Positions 48,895-58,916 of a DNA stretch of 64,000 nt are shown here, one piece after another. Made by a program: the position numbers and the translations under genes. Each line of letters opens with the position of its first letter. Position 1 is the first letter of the stretch. Source of the stretch: Clostridium thermobutyricum DSM 4928 (GTDB lineage: Bacteria > Bacillota > Clostridia > Clostridiales > Clostridiaceae); NCBI RefSeq assembly GCF_002050515.1, contig NZ_LTAY01000037.1, positions 124,001 through 188,000 of the forward strand, written 5' to 3'. The notes under the pieces were generated by a model that saw only the letters and a list, made by a program, of their open reading frames with translations, was not told the origin of the DNA and did not search any database.

Positions 48895-50408
48895 TGAAGT
48901 TCTCATTATCTAAAAAGCTTTCTTTATCAAAAAAAATATTTTTTATAACTTTTTTTATATTAGTAACTTTATTAATATTAATCCTTGTAGCTCAAACTTT
49001 TATATTTGAGAGCTTTTATGAAAAAAAGAAAACAGATAGTTTAATAACAGCAATAAATAAATTTAAATATGAGTATACGGGACATTTATCCAATAATATG
49101 CAATTATATTCTGCTTTAAAAAATTTTGAAGATGTAAATGGAGCCAAAATTGCAATATTTTCGCTTAATGGAGAATTAAAATTTATACCAGGTGAATCTT
49201 ATACTGATGAACATGATTTAACAATATTAAAAAGTTTTTGTTCAGATATATTAAAAAATAAATCTGTTCTTTATAATATACTTTCACAAAATAAAACTGT
49301 TTCAACTCATTTTTCTGGTATCGAAGGTCAAAATATAGGAATTGCTTCTGCTATATCCACTAATTCTAATAATGATTCTATAATACTTTGTGTAGCATCA
49401 ATTCAACCTATTTTAGAAGCTAGTAATATTATTAGTGAATTTTATATTTATATTTTTATAGGAGCTATAATACTTTCTATACTTTTATCTTATTGTTATA
49501 GTAGACAAATTTCTCGCCCACTTATCCAAATAAATAATGTTGCAAAAAAAATGAGCGAAATGGATTTTTCTGAAAGATGCAATATAAAAAAAGAAGACGA
49601 AATTGGAAACTTAGCTAAAACTTTTAATTTTCTTTCTGAAAAACTAGAATCTACTTTAGGTGAATTAAAAGAAAAGAATTTAAAGCTTGAAAAAGATATT
49701 GAAAAAGAAAGACAACTAGAAGTTATGAGAAAAGATTTTATTGCAAGTGTTAGTCATGAACTTAAAACTCCAATAGGAATAATTGAAGGTTATGCAGAAG
49801 GAATAAAAGATGGAGTAGTAAAAGGCGAAGACAGAGATGAATATTTACAAATAATAATAGATGAATCACAAAAAATGGGTAAATTAGTTTCTAATATGCT
49901 CCAATTATCAAAATTAGAATCTGGTGCAGTTACTCCACAATTTGAAATATTTAATATAAATAGATTAGCCAAAAAAATTATTAATACTTTTTCTTTAGAA
50001 TGTTTAGAAAAAAATTTATCTTTAGAGTTTATACCTAAAAATGAGTATTCATATATAAAAGGAGATGTTCTTCAATTAAATCAAGTTTTAACAAATTTAA
50101 TGTCTAATGCAATAAAATATACTCCTGAAAATTCAGAAATAAAGCTTTCTATTGAATCTACTGATGACAATTTTGTTATTATTAAATTATTAAATACAAA
50201 TGCTTTTATTCCTGAAAATGAATATGACAATCTTTTCAATAAATTTTATAGACTAGATAAATCAGGTAATCGTGAAAAAAATAGTGCTGGTTTAGGATTA
50301 GCAATAGTAAAAAATATATTAGATTTGCACAAATTTGAATATGATTTAAGAAGTATAGAAGAAGGTGTTTTATTTACTATTAAAGCTCCTTTAGAGCAAG
50401 TTGATTAA
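48894..50408 (+). CDS. Sensor histidine kinase (HAMP, HisKA, HATPase)
   Basis: 504 residues. Two membrane segments (about 15-40 and 185-207) bracket an extracellular sensor domain of about 145 residues. Then HAMP (SRQISRPLIQINNVAKKM), the HisKA box with His288 (SVSHELKTPIGIIEG), N-box (LTNLMSNAIKYTPE) and G-box (SAGLGLAIVKNIL). Signal unknown; the sensor part has few landmarks. Translationally coupled to the response regulator gene. Confidence 0.95.
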   Translation: MKFSLSKKLSLSKKIFFITFFILVTLLILILVAQTFIFESFYEKKKTDSLITAINKFKYEYTGHLSNNMQLYSALKNFEDVNGAKIAIFSLNGELKFIPGESYTDEHDLTILKSFCSDILKNKSVLYNILSQNKTVSTHFSGIEGQNIGIASAISTNSNNDSIILCVASIQPILEASNIISEFYIYIFIGAIILSILLSYCYSRQISRPLIQINNVAKKMSEMDFSERCNIKKEDEIGNLAKTFNFLSEKLESTLGELKEKNLKLEKDIEKERQLEVMRKDFIASVSHELKTPIGIIEGYAEGIKDGVVKGEDRDEYLQIIIDESQKMGKLVSNMLQLSKLESGAVTPQFEIFNINRLAKKIINTFSLECLEKNLSLEFIPKNEYSYIKGDVLQLNQVLTNLMSNAIKYTPENSEIKLSIESTDDNFVIIKLLNTNAFIPENEYDNLFNKFYRLDKSGNREKNSAGLGLAIVKNILDLHKFEYDLRSIEEGVLFTIKAPLEQVD

Positions 50409-50435
50409 TATATTTAAAATATAAAATTATAAAAA

Positions 50436-50477
50436 AAAAATAAGACAAAAGCATTTATACTTTTGTCTTATTTTTTT
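50436..50477. terminator. Bidirectional terminator kinase / SDR
   Basis: AAATAAGACAAAAG pairs with CTTTTGTCTTATTT-like sequence, with A-run before and seven Ts after. The T-run reaches the SDR stop. Confidence 0.85.
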
Positions 50478-51216
50478 ATATCATTCCACCATCTGCTTTT
50501 ATTATTTGACCAGTTATATATGAAGAATCTTCGCTACATAAAAATACTGCAAGCTTTCCAATTTCAGATACATCTCCAAACCTTCCCATTGGAATTTCTT
50601 CATTTAATTCTTCTTTTTCTTCTTCATTTAGAAAAGAATTCATATCAGTATTAATAACTCCTGGGGCAATAGCATTAACTCTTATATTGGCCATAGCAAG
50701 TTCTTTTCCTAATGCTTTAGTAAAAAGATTTATTCCACCTTTACTAGCAGAATATAAAGTTTCACAAGATGCTCCACAGTCTCCCCATATAGATGATATA
50801 TTTAAAATAGATCCTCCAGTAGATATCATATGATTTACTACTTCTTTAGTTAAATATATAGGACCTAAAAGATTTATGTTAAATAAATTTTCTATATCTT
50901 CCTTTGTAGAATCCATAAAAAGACCTATTTTGCTTATTCCTGCATTATTTACTAAGATATCTATTTTCCCAAAATACTCTTTTGCTTTATTACATATTTC
51001 ACTTGATAAGCTAAAATCACTTATATCAGCTTTAAAAAACCTTACATTTCCCTTAAAGTTTTCTAACTCTTGTTCAGCTTTAATTTTACTCTTTTCATCT
51101 TTAGAATAAGTTCCTAAAACCATAGCTCCTTCATCTAAAAAAGCTTTAGTTATCCCTAAACCTATCCCTTTTGTTGCTCCTGTTATTATAGCTACTTTAC
51201 CAGTTAATTTTCCCAT
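50476..51216 (-). CDS. Short-chain dehydrogenase/reductase, FabG-like
   Basis: 246 residues. Nucleotide motif TGATKGIG (12-19), NNAG at 90-93, catalytic Ser142, Tyr155 and Lys159 (YSASK). C-terminal SSYITGQIIKADGGM is FabG-like. It could reduce 3-oxoacyl-ACP, but no fatty-acid operon surrounds it, so a general SDR is safer. 9 bases after the dipeptidase gene. Confidence 0.92.
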   Translation of the reverse strand: MGKLTGKVAIITGATKGIGLGITKAFLDEGAMVLGTYSKDEKSKIKAEQELENFKGNVRFFKADISDFSLSSEICNKAKEYFGKIDILVNNAGISKIGLFMDSTKEDIENLFNINLLGPIYLTKEVVNHMISTGGSILNISSIWGDCGASCETLYSASKGGINLFTKALGKELAMANIRVNAIAPGVINTDMNSFLNEEEKEELNEEIPMGRFGDVSEIGKLAVFLCSEDSSYITGQIIKADGGMI

Positions 51217-51225
51217 TCTGCTCTC

Positions 51226-52137
51226 CTACTTAAAGATCCTCATTGCATTTTTATAGAATACTTTTTCTATATCATTTACTGTAAAACCTTCTTTTTTCAT
51301 TTCATCTATTAATATTCCCATATAACTACAATCTTTAACTTCTACTTCATTTTCTATTCCATCAAAGTCACTTCCTAAAGCCAAAATATCTATTCCACCT
51401 TTATTTCTTATATGGCTCATATGACGAACTAAATCTTTTACTTTTGTTATTTCTGAATCAGCAACAAAATCACTACAGAAATTTATTCCTGTTATTCCAC
51501 CTTTATTTCCTAAAGCTTTTATCATTTCATCTGTTAAATTTCTTGGATGATTTTGAATAGCTCTTGCATTAGAATGAGTAGCTATAAATGGTTTTTTACA
51601 ATGCTCTATTAAATCCCAAAATCCTCTATCTGATAAATGAGAACAATCTGGTATTATATTAAATCTTTCTAATTCATCAACAATATCAAAGCCTGTCTTC
51701 TTTAACCCTTTATCTTTATGAACAAAATTAAAGTTAGGATATCCTATACTATTTTCATAATTCCAAGTAAGTGTAACCGCTTTTATTCCCATATCACTTA
51801 TCTTTTCTACATTATAAGGATTTCCTTCTAATACTTCTCCTTCTTCTATTGTAAGACAAGCATATAATTTATTTAAATCTATTTTTCCATCAAATAATTC
51901 TATGCTATCTTTATTTTTTTCTAATTGAATTTTGAAGTTATCATACATAGCTAAAAATTCATCCAAGGGACTTCTTTTTATTTCTCCTAAATCTATAAAG
52001 AAAGCAAACATTTGCATTAAAGCGTCCCCTTTTTTTAATTTATTTATATCAACTTTACATATGCTATCCTTTAACTCTAAATTTTTTTCATAAAATAATC
52101 TACTAGCTGTATCACAGTGTAAATCTATAAACTTCAT
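51226..52137 (-). CDS. M19 membrane dipeptidase-like peptidase
   Basis: 303 residues, TIM-barrel metallopeptidase. Zinc ligands His7 and Asp9 (LHCDT), the Glu of LTIEEGE, and the histidines of IPDCSHLSDR and THSNAR. C-terminal LGSDFDGIE is the family signature. No signal peptide or membrane anchor is visible, so the clostridial form is probably cytosolic and trims dipeptides, perhaps from Opp import. Followed 9 bases later by the SDR gene. Confidence 0.93.
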   Translation of the reverse strand: MKFIDLHCDTASRLFYEKNLELKDSICKVDINKLKKGDALMQMFAFFIDLGEIKRSPLDEFLAMYDNFKIQLEKNKDSIELFDGKIDLNKLYACLTIEEGEVLEGNPYNVEKISDMGIKAVTLTWNYENSIGYPNFNFVHKDKGLKKTGFDIVDELERFNIIPDCSHLSDRGFWDLIEHCKKPFIATHSNARAIQNHPRNLTDEMIKALGNKGGITGINFCSDFVADSEITKVKDLVRHMSHIRNKGGIDILALGSDFDGIENEVEVKDCSYMGILIDEMKKEGFTVNDIEKVFYKNAMRIFK

Positions 52138-52183
52138 ATCTTTTTCCTCCTATAAATATGTTCTTTTAATTTATTATAGTTTT

Positions 52184-53092
52184 TTAATCTGTATATTTCA
52201 AATAATCGCCAATTCTTTCAGGTCCATCTATGATTCCTCTCTTTATATAAAGATTGTTACTTTCATTTACTTCTATACTCCATTTAATAAGTGTAATAAG
52301 ACCATTATTTATCTCTAAACTAGTTATTATACCTGGATTTACACAACATCCATCATTAAAATAAAGACCTTTTCCTACTTCAGGAAATTTTACATTATGA
52401 GTATGTCCACATATAATCATCTTTTTATTTTTATTAGCAAAATCATTTAATTTTTTATCTACTTTACTTCCTTTTTTATAATTTTTAGCAGATGATATTG
52501 GCTCTTTAAAACCTGCTACCCCTTCTAAAAATCTCCATAAATATCTTACTAAAAATCTACTAACTAATTCTAATTCATCATTCATAAAATCAAGCTGGTG
52601 TCCATGAGTTAAAAAAATTTCTTTTCCATTATGAATATATTTTAAAGATAAGGCTTCTAAAAATTCAATATTATTTATTAAATTTAAGCAGTCTTTTCCA
52701 AAATCCTTATCTATCTTTCTAAAAAGTTTTTTTTGTTTTTCTATAAATCTTTTACTATTTTTTTTCTTATCGTGATTACCATAAAGCATATATAATTTAT
52801 TTTTTGTATTAAATCTATTTAGCATTCTAAAAACTTCTTTATAAATATATCCTATATCTACGAAATTTTTATTTTTCCATAATTCATCTCCATCACCTAT
52901 TTCTATTAAAGTATAATCTTCTTTATAATAATATCTAAGTGCTGAAAGATATATATTTTTATTTCCTATTAAACTATCACTACTTCCTCCGTCTCCTCTA
53001 TGCACATCACTCATTAATACAATTTTACTTTCTTTATCTATATTTATTTTTTTACAAGTCTTAGTTAATTTTAAAAGTCTATTAGCGCTCAT
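52184..53092 (-). CDS. Calcineurin-like metallophosphoesterase
   Basis: About 302 residues. Metal motifs LMSDVHRGDG, EIGDGDELW (in place of GDxxD), YGNHDKK, LTHGHQLD and CGHTHNVK are all present. Related to UDP-2,3-diacylglucosamine-hydrolase-like phosphatases, but lipid A is not expected, so the substrate is unknown. The open frame reaches 53170; GAGGTT next to the ATG at 53092 (MSANRLLKLT) gives the likely start. Confidence 0.88.
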   Translation of the reverse strand: MSANRLLKLTKTCKKINIDKESKIVLMSDVHRGDGGSSDSLIGNKNIYLSALRYYYKEDYTLIEIGDGDELWKNKNFVDIGYIYKEVFRMLNRFNTKNKLYMLYGNHDKKKNSKRFIEKQKKLFRKIDKDFGKDCLNLINNIEFLEALSLKYIHNGKEIFLTHGHQLDFMNDELELVSRFLVRYLWRFLEGVAGFKEPISSAKNYKKGSKVDKKLNDFANKNKKMIICGHTHNVKFPEVGKGLYFNDGCCVNPGIITSLEINNGLITLIKWSIEVNESNNLYIKRGIIDGPERIGDYLKYTD

Positions 53093-53159
53093 AACCTCAT
53101 TCCTATAAATTTTTATAATATAATATATTCTTTTTCTTATTTTAGGAACATTGCTATAA

Positions 53160-53194
53160 AAAAAGACCAATCAAAAATTGATCAGCCTTTTTAA
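53160..53194 (-). terminator. Terminator after glyA
   Basis: On the minus strand GGCTGATCAA / TTGATTGGTC (imperfect) is followed by TTTTTTT, starting just past the glyA stop. Confidence 0.75.
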
Positions 53195-53196
53195 AC

Positions 53197-54432
53197 TTAT
53201 TTATACATTGGATGTTTAGAACTTAATTTTTTTACTCTAATCTTTAATTCTTCTAAATCACCATCTTTATTTTCTATTGCATCATTTATTATTGATGCTA
53301 TTTCTTTCATATCTTCTGTTGTATATCCTTTTGTTGTAACTGCTGCTGTTCCTATTCTAACTCCTGAAGTTACAAAAGGACTTCTTGTTTCATTTGGAAC
53401 AGTATTTTTATTTAAAGTTATTCCTATTTTATCTAAAAGATTTTCAACTTCTTTTCCTGTAACATTTTTATTAGTTAAGTCAACTAAAATAAGATGATTA
53501 TCTGTTCCATTTGATACAAGTTTAAAACCTTTTTTAACTAATTCTTCTCCTAGAACTTTACAATTTTCAACTACATTCTTAGCATACTCTTTAAAACTAG
53601 GTTCTAAAGCTTCTTTAAAACATACTGCTTTCCCTGCTATTACATGTATTAAAGGACCTCCTTGCATACCTGGGAATATATTTTTATTTAAATCTTTTGC
53701 AAATTTTTCTTTACATAAAATAAGTCCACCTCTAGGTCCTCTTAATGTTTTATGTGTTGTAGTTGTTACAAAATCTGCATATGGTATTGGAGATTGATGA
53801 ATTCCAGCTGCTACTAATCCTGCAATATGTGCCATATCAACCATTAAATAAGCATTTACTTCATCAGCTATTTCTTTAAACTTTTTAAAATCTAAAACTC
53901 TTGGATATGCACTAGCCCCTGCTACTATAAGCTTCGGTTTATTTTCTAAAGCTATTTTTCTAACTTCTTCATAATCTATCATTTCAGTTTCTTTATTTAC
54001 TCCATAAGAAACAAAATTAAATAATTTTCCTGAAAAATTTACTTTTGAACCATGTGTTAAATGACCACCATGACTTAAATCCATTCCTAATACCGTATCT
54101 CCTGGATTTAAAACTGTAAAATAAACAGCCATATTAGCTTGTGATCCTGAATGTGGTTGAACATTAGCATGTTCTGCTCCAAATAATTTTTTTGCTCTAT
54201 CTATAGCTATTTGCTCTATTTTATCTACAACTTCACATCCACCATAATATCTTTTTTCTGGATATCCTTCAGCGTATTTATTAGTTAAATATGACCCCAT
54301 TGCTTCCATAACTGCTTCACTAGTAAAATTTTCTGAAGCTATAAGCTCTATTCCCTCTTCTTGTCTATCTAATTCTTCTTCTATTAAACTGTAAATTTCT
54401 TTATCAGTTTTAATTATTTTTTCAAAATTCAT
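53197..54432 (-). CDS. glyA: Serine hydroxymethyltransferase
   Basis: 411 residues. PLP lysine is Lys228 in [14 protein letters not shown], with HSGSQAN (phosphate cup), [10 protein letters not shown] and [17 protein letters not shown]. It interconverts serine and glycine with tetrahydrofolate, feeding one-carbon metabolism. Own promoter at 54465-54493; no glycine riboswitch is present upstream. Confidence 0.98.
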   Translation of the reverse strand: MNFEKIIKTDKEIYSLIEEELDRQEEGIELIASENFTSEAVMEAMGSYLTNKYAEGYPEKRYYGGCEVVDKIEQIAIDRAKKLFGAEHANVQPHSGSQANMAVYFTVLNPGDTVLGMDLSHGGHLTHGSKVNFSGKLFNFVSYGVNKETEMIDYEEVRKIALENKPKLIVAGASAYPRVLDFKKFKEIADEVNAYLMVDMAHIAGLVAAGIHQSPIPYADFVTTTTHKTLRGPRGGLILCKEKFAKDLNKNIFPGMQGGPLIHVIAGKAVCFKEALEPSFKEYAKNVVENCKVLGEELVKKGFKLVSNGTDNHLILVDLTNKNVTGKEVENLLDKIGITLNKNTVPNETRSPFVTSGVRIGTAAVTTKGYTTEDMKEIASIINDAIENKDGDLEELKIRVKKLSSKHPMYK

Positions 54433-54464
54433 TTTATCACCCCAAAATATACTTTTTTTATAAA

Positions 54465-54493
54465 ATTATAGTTGTTAAAGTTAAATCTTTCAA
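54465..54493 (-). promoter_or_regulatory. Sigma-A promoter of glyA
   Basis: On the minus strand TTGAAA (54488-54493), 17 bp, TATAAT (54465-54470). Confidence 0.8.
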
Positions 54494-54621
54494 TATATTT
54501 TAAAAATTTATATTATTTTTTTTATATTAACTAATTCTTTTTTAAATGAATTTATTTTTCTATGAAAATGTATTTATATGTTGTAATATTAAAAGTGTAT
54601 GAATTTTGGAGGTATATTATT

Positions 54622-55386
54622 ATGGATATAAATAAATTGCTTAAACTTTCTATTAGAGCTGGAACATTAATGCTTCAAAGTGGAGCTGAAACTTATAGAG
54701 TCGAAGAAACTATATGCCGTATATGTAATTCATATGATATAGATTCTGCTGAAAGCTTTGTTACTCCAACAGGAATAATGGTTTCAATTTGTGCAAATAA
54801 TCAAACATATTCATTAGTTACAAGGATTTCTTCTAGAGGAGTAAATTTGCATAGAATCGAAGAAATTAATGCACTTTCAAGATATATAACAAGTAATTCT
54901 CCAGACTTTGATTTTATAGAGAAAGAATTAGAAAAAATTAGCGAGGAAAAAAGATATTCAGATCCAATAACTATTTTCTTTTCAGCTTTAGCCGCTGCTT
55001 GTTTTTCTTGGCTATTTGGTGGAAATTGGAATGATTTTGCAGTTACATTTTTTATTGGAGGATTTATAAAAATACTGTCTATTAAATTTTATAAACTTCA
55101 AATAAATGATTTTTTCATAAATTTAATTTGTGCTGGTGTATCAGCTTTATTAGCTATAATAGCTATGAACTTAGGTTTTGTAAATGAAATTGATAAAACT
55201 ATAATAGGTAGTATAATGCTATTAGTTCCCGGTCTTGCAATAACAAATGCTATTAGGGATACAATAGCTGGTGATTTTTTAGCAGGAATTACAAAAGCTT
55301 TTGAGGCTGTACTAGTTGCTGTTTCTATAGCTGTTGGAACAGGTATGGTTCTTAGCCTTTGGATTAGGATATTTGGAGGGATTTAG
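54622..55386 (+). CDS. Threonine/serine exporter subunit, ThrE N-terminal type
   Basis: 254 residues. A cytosolic N-domain (about 1-115, including SGAETYRVEETICRIC and SFVTPTGI, the ThrE_1/DUF1212 motif) is followed by about five membrane segments. In Corynebacterium ThrE is one protein; in Firmicutes it is often split, as here. The frame extends to 54562, but GGAGGTATATTATT places the start at the ATG at 54622 (MDINKLLKLSIRAG). The partner starts on the next base. Confidence 0.92.
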   Translation: MDINKLLKLSIRAGTLMLQSGAETYRVEETICRICNSYDIDSAESFVTPTGIMVSICANNQTYSLVTRISSRGVNLHRIEEINALSRYITSNSPDFDFIEKELEKISEEKRYSDPITIFFSALAAACFSWLFGGNWNDFAVTFFIGGFIKILSIKFYKLQINDFFINLICAGVSALLAIIAMNLGFVNEIDKTIIGSIMLLVPGLAITNAIRDTIAGDFLAGITKAFEAVLVAVSIAVGTGMVLSLWIRIFGGI

Positions 55387-55860
55387 ATGGAAAATGTAAT
55401 AGTTCAAAGTATTTTCGCTTTTATTTCTACAATAGGATTTGGAGTGGTATTTAATATAAAAGGAAGAAATTTATTTTTTGCTTCAATTGCCGGAGGATTA
55501 AGTTGGTTTGTATATAAATTTTGTCTTTTATTTGATCCTTCTACATCTTTTGCAATGTTTATATCAGCTGTTTGTTTCAGTACATATTCAGAAATTTTAG
55601 CAAGGAAATTAAAAACTCCAGTAACTACTCTAGTTATTTGTGCTCTTATTCCACTTGTTCCTGGTTCTGGTATGTATTATACAATGCACGCAGCCGTAAC
55701 TGGAGATACATTAAAGGCTTTAGATTTAGCTATTGATACATTATCAAGTGCTGGTTCTTTAGCTCTTGGAATACTTTTTGTATCAACTATAACAAGGCAT
55801 TATTATTCTAAAAAACATAAAAAATTATTAAAAAAACAAAATATTTCTAATACTAAATAG
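55387..55860 (+). CDS. Threonine/serine exporter subunit, ThrE C-terminal type (YjjB-like)
   Basis: 157 residues, four or five membrane segments, with TLVICALIPLVPGSGMYY conserved in ThrE_2/DUF3815. The ATG follows the stop of the partner gene with no gap (TAG-ATG). The two subunits should assemble into one exporter. Confidence 0.92.
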   Translation: MENVIVQSIFAFISTIGFGVVFNIKGRNLFFASIAGGLSWFVYKFCLLFDPSTSFAMFISAVCFSTYSEILARKLKTPVTTLVICALIPLVPGSGMYYTMHAAVTGDTLKALDLAIDTLSSAGSLALGILFVSTITRHYYSKKHKKLLKKQNISNTK

Positions 55861-55873
55861 AAATTAATCAATA

Positions 55874-55913
55874 AAAAAACTCTACAACTTTTATTGTTGT
55901 AGAGTTTTATTTT
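55874..55913. terminator. Bidirectional terminator ThrE / RND pump
   Basis: AAAACTCTACAAC pairs with GTTGTAGAGTTTT around TTTTATT, with A- and T-runs outside. Confidence 0.9.
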
Positions 55914-58900
55914 TTATTTTTTTCTTTTAAATTTTTTAGCTATTTGATCAAATATAGAATATACAACTGGAATTACTATTAAAGTTAGTAAAGTTCCTAT
56001 TGTAAGTCCACCTATAACTGTCATAGCAAGAGGTAATTGAATTTCATTTCCCTCTCCTATTCCAAGAGCCATTGGAAGTAATCCAATTATTGTAGTTAAT
56101 GCAGTCATTAATATTGGTTGTAATCTTGTTTTTCCTGAGTTTATAATAGCTTGTCTAGTTTCTATTCCCTTTTCTTTTTCTTTATTTATAAAATCTATTA
56201 AAACTATCCCATTATTTACTATTATCCCTGTTAGCATTACAAATCCAATCATAGCTGGAATACTTATTGTTACTCCAGTATAAAATAATACAAATATGGC
56301 TCCTATAAATGCTAAAGGAACTGTGAACATAATTATAAATGGATTTATTAAAGACTCAAATTGAGCTGCCATTACCATATAAACTAATAATACAGCTAAA
56401 ATTAAAGCTAATGCCATTTGAGAAAATGCATCTTTCATCTGCTCTATTTCTCCACCATAAACTATTTCATATCCTTGTGGAATATTATAATCATTTAAAC
56501 TATTTTTTATTTCCTTTACAGCTTCATTAAGTGGTTTTCCATCTAATCCTGCACTAATTGTAACTTCTCTTAATCCATCAGTTCTATATATTTCTGAAAA
56601 TCCTTCCCCTCTTTCTATTTTACATATCTGTAGAAGTGGGATTTTACTTCCTGTAATTGAAGTTACTGTTACTTCTTTTAATGATTCTAAGTCAGGATTT
56701 TTATTAGAAATTGGTGATATATATACTTCATAATTAGAGTCATCTATTCTTAAATTCATAACTCTTGTATTTTTAAAGTATCCACTTATACTTTGAGATA
56801 TAGTTAAAGCATTTAATCCATATTTAGCACTCTTTTCTTTATCTATAGAAATTTTTATTTCTTCGGCTTTATCACTATTAGTTGATTTTATATTTTCTAT
56901 TCCACTTATAGTTTCCATTCTTTTTAAAACTTCATTTGATATTTCTTCTAATACATTAAAATCAGCACCTTTGACACTAATTGAAATTGGTGAACTCTGT
57001 GACATTTGAGTTCCTCCTGTGCTAACTTCAACTTTTAATCCTGGGACATCAGATATTACTTTTCTTATATCTCTTGCAATTTCTTTATCACTTTTCTTTC
57101 TATTTTTATCTAATAAAATAGACATATTTGCAGTATTATCTTTTCCTTTTAAAGAAACATTTGCTACTCCATCTACTTCTTTTACTTCATTAGCTAATTT
57201 TAAGGATTCTTCTTTTAATATGTTATTTAAAGTTCCATTTGGAGTTTCTAATTTTACATTTACTATCCCTTGATCTGATGTTGGGAAAAATTCTATTCCA
57301 ACACCTGAAAATGCTATCCCTCCTAATATTATAAATAAAATAACTAATCCTATTATATTTTTTCTTTTATCTAAAGAGTATATTAATGCTTTTTCATATA
57401 ATTTTTTTAATTTTTCTACTGTTTTATTTTCTTTATTTAAAGAATCATTTTTAAGAAGTTTACTTGCTAATACAGGCACTAATGTAAATGATACTATTAA
57501 AGAGGATATTAAAGAGAATGTAACTGTTAACGCCATTTCTTTAAATATATCTGCTGCAATTCCTTGAACAAATACAATTGGTAAAAATACGCATATAGAT
57601 GTTATTGTGGAAGCTATAATAGCCTTTGAAACTTCTTTTGTTCCATATAAAGCAGCTTCACTATTATTATATCCTAGCTTCTTATACCTATATATACTCT
57701 CTATAACTACTATCGAGTTATCAACAAGCATTCCAATTCCTAGTGCTATACCTCCTAGAGATATCATATTTAGTGTCAATCCACTAAAGTAAACCATAAC
57801 GAAAGTCCAAACTATAGAAATTGGAATTGATATTCCCATTATTATTGTAGTTCTTATATCCTTTAGGAAAAGTAATAATACTATTATTGCAAGGATACCA
57901 CCTATAACTGCATTTTTCTTTACTGCACTTACCATGTACTCAATTATTTCACCTTGGTCAATAATTTTTATTACTTCTAAATCACTATTCTTTTCTTTTA
58001 ATTCTTCTAATTTTTTATTTATTTTTCTAGATACATCAACTGTATTTGCTGTACTTTCCTTTTGTATAGTTAATATTAATGCATCATTTCCATCTATTTT
58101 TGAAAAAGATTCTTCTTTTTTATCTTCATAACTTATATTAGCTATGTCTGATAGTTTTACTACTTCTCCTGAATTTGTTTTTATTCTTATATTTTTTATA
58201 TCATCTAAATTTTTTATACTATTAGAAGTTCTTACTAATACACCATAATCACCTTCAACAATACTCCCTATAGGAATATTGACATTTTCACTTTTTATAG
58301 CTGCTATTAAGCTTTGTATGTTTATTCCGTTTGAAGATAACTTATCATTGTCTACTTCTATTTTTATTCCTTTTTTCACATTTCCTGATATATCTACTGA
58401 AGCTACTCCTTCTACACTTTCAATAGAATTTTTCAAAACTTCATCAGCAAAATTTCCTATTTTATCGTTTCTATCTCCTTTAAAGCTTACACCTAAATTC
58501 ATTATTGGCATCATAGAAGGATCCATTTGCATTATCATAGGCTGAATAATCTCTTTAGGTAATGCTTCTTTTATCATATCAACTTTTTCTCTTAATTCCA
58601 AAGAAGCAAAATTCATATCTGTTCCATCTGCAAATTGAATTATTATTGTTGACATTCCTTCTCTTGATATTGATTTTACATTTTCTACATTTGATACTGT
58701 ACTTATTACATTTTCTAAAGGCTTTGTAACTTCTCCTTCTACATCAGTTGGTCCAGCTCCAATATATTGAGTATTAACGAGTATTATAGGCACATCCATA
58801 GTAGGTAACATATCTAAATTTAATCTTGAATATGAAACTATCCCAAATATAAGTAATGCTACTATTCCCATAAATACTGTGATTGGTCTTTTAATGCTAA

Positions 58901-58916
58901 ATTCAGAAATTTTCAT
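55914..58916 (-). CDS. RND-family efflux pump (AcrB/SwrC-like)
   Basis: 1000 residues with the duplicated RND layout: TM1 (10-28), a large outside domain, TM2-7, a second outside domain, TM8-12. TM4 has the proton-relay Asp in LGIGMLVDNSIVVIES. The N-terminus MKISEFSIKRPITVFMG is typical. Proton-driven export of drugs, lipids or peptides. The start overlaps the adaptor gene stop (TAATG), so the pair is one operon. No TolC-like gene is seen, as expected for a single-membrane cell. Confidence 0.95.
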   Translation of the reverse strand: MKISEFSIKRPITVFMGIVALLIFGIVSYSRLNLDMLPTMDVPIILVNTQYIGAGPTDVEGEVTKPLENVISTVSNVENVKSISREGMSTIIIQFADGTDMNFASLELREKVDMIKEALPKEIIQPMIMQMDPSMMPIMNLGVSFKGDRNDKIGNFADEVLKNSIESVEGVASVDISGNVKKGIKIEVDNDKLSSNGINIQSLIAAIKSENVNIPIGSIVEGDYGVLVRTSNSIKNLDDIKNIRIKTNSGEVVKLSDIANISYEDKKEESFSKIDGNDALILTIQKESTANTVDVSRKINKKLEELKEKNSDLEVIKIIDQGEIIEYMVSAVKKNAVIGGILAIIVLLLFLKDIRTTIIMGISIPISIVWTFVMVYFSGLTLNMISLGGIALGIGMLVDNSIVVIESIYRYKKLGYNNSEAALYGTKEVSKAIIASTITSICVFLPIVFVQGIAADIFKEMALTVTFSLISSLIVSFTLVPVLASKLLKNDSLNKENKTVEKLKKLYEKALIYSLDKRKNIIGLVILFIILGGIAFSGVGIEFFPTSDQGIVNVKLETPNGTLNNILKEESLKLANEVKEVDGVANVSLKGKDNTANMSILLDKNRKKSDKEIARDIRKVISDVPGLKVEVSTGGTQMSQSSPISISVKGADFNVLEEISNEVLKRMETISGIENIKSTNSDKAEEIKISIDKEKSAKYGLNALTISQSISGYFKNTRVMNLRIDDSNYEVYISPISNKNPDLESLKEVTVTSITGSKIPLLQICKIERGEGFSEIYRTDGLREVTISAGLDGKPLNEAVKEIKNSLNDYNIPQGYEIVYGGEIEQMKDAFSQMALALILAVLLVYMVMAAQFESLINPFIIMFTVPLAFIGAIFVLFYTGVTISIPAMIGFVMLTGIIVNNGIVLIDFINKEKEKGIETRQAIINSGKTRLQPILMTALTTIIGLLPMALGIGEGNEIQLPLAMTVIGGLTIGTLLTLIVIPVVYSIFDQIAKKFKRKK

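Noticed and set aside
54433-54621. Glycine riboswitch or other control RNA between glyA and the ThrE pair
   Set aside because: The gap has a good glyA promoter but no paired, GC-containing aptamer-like structure.
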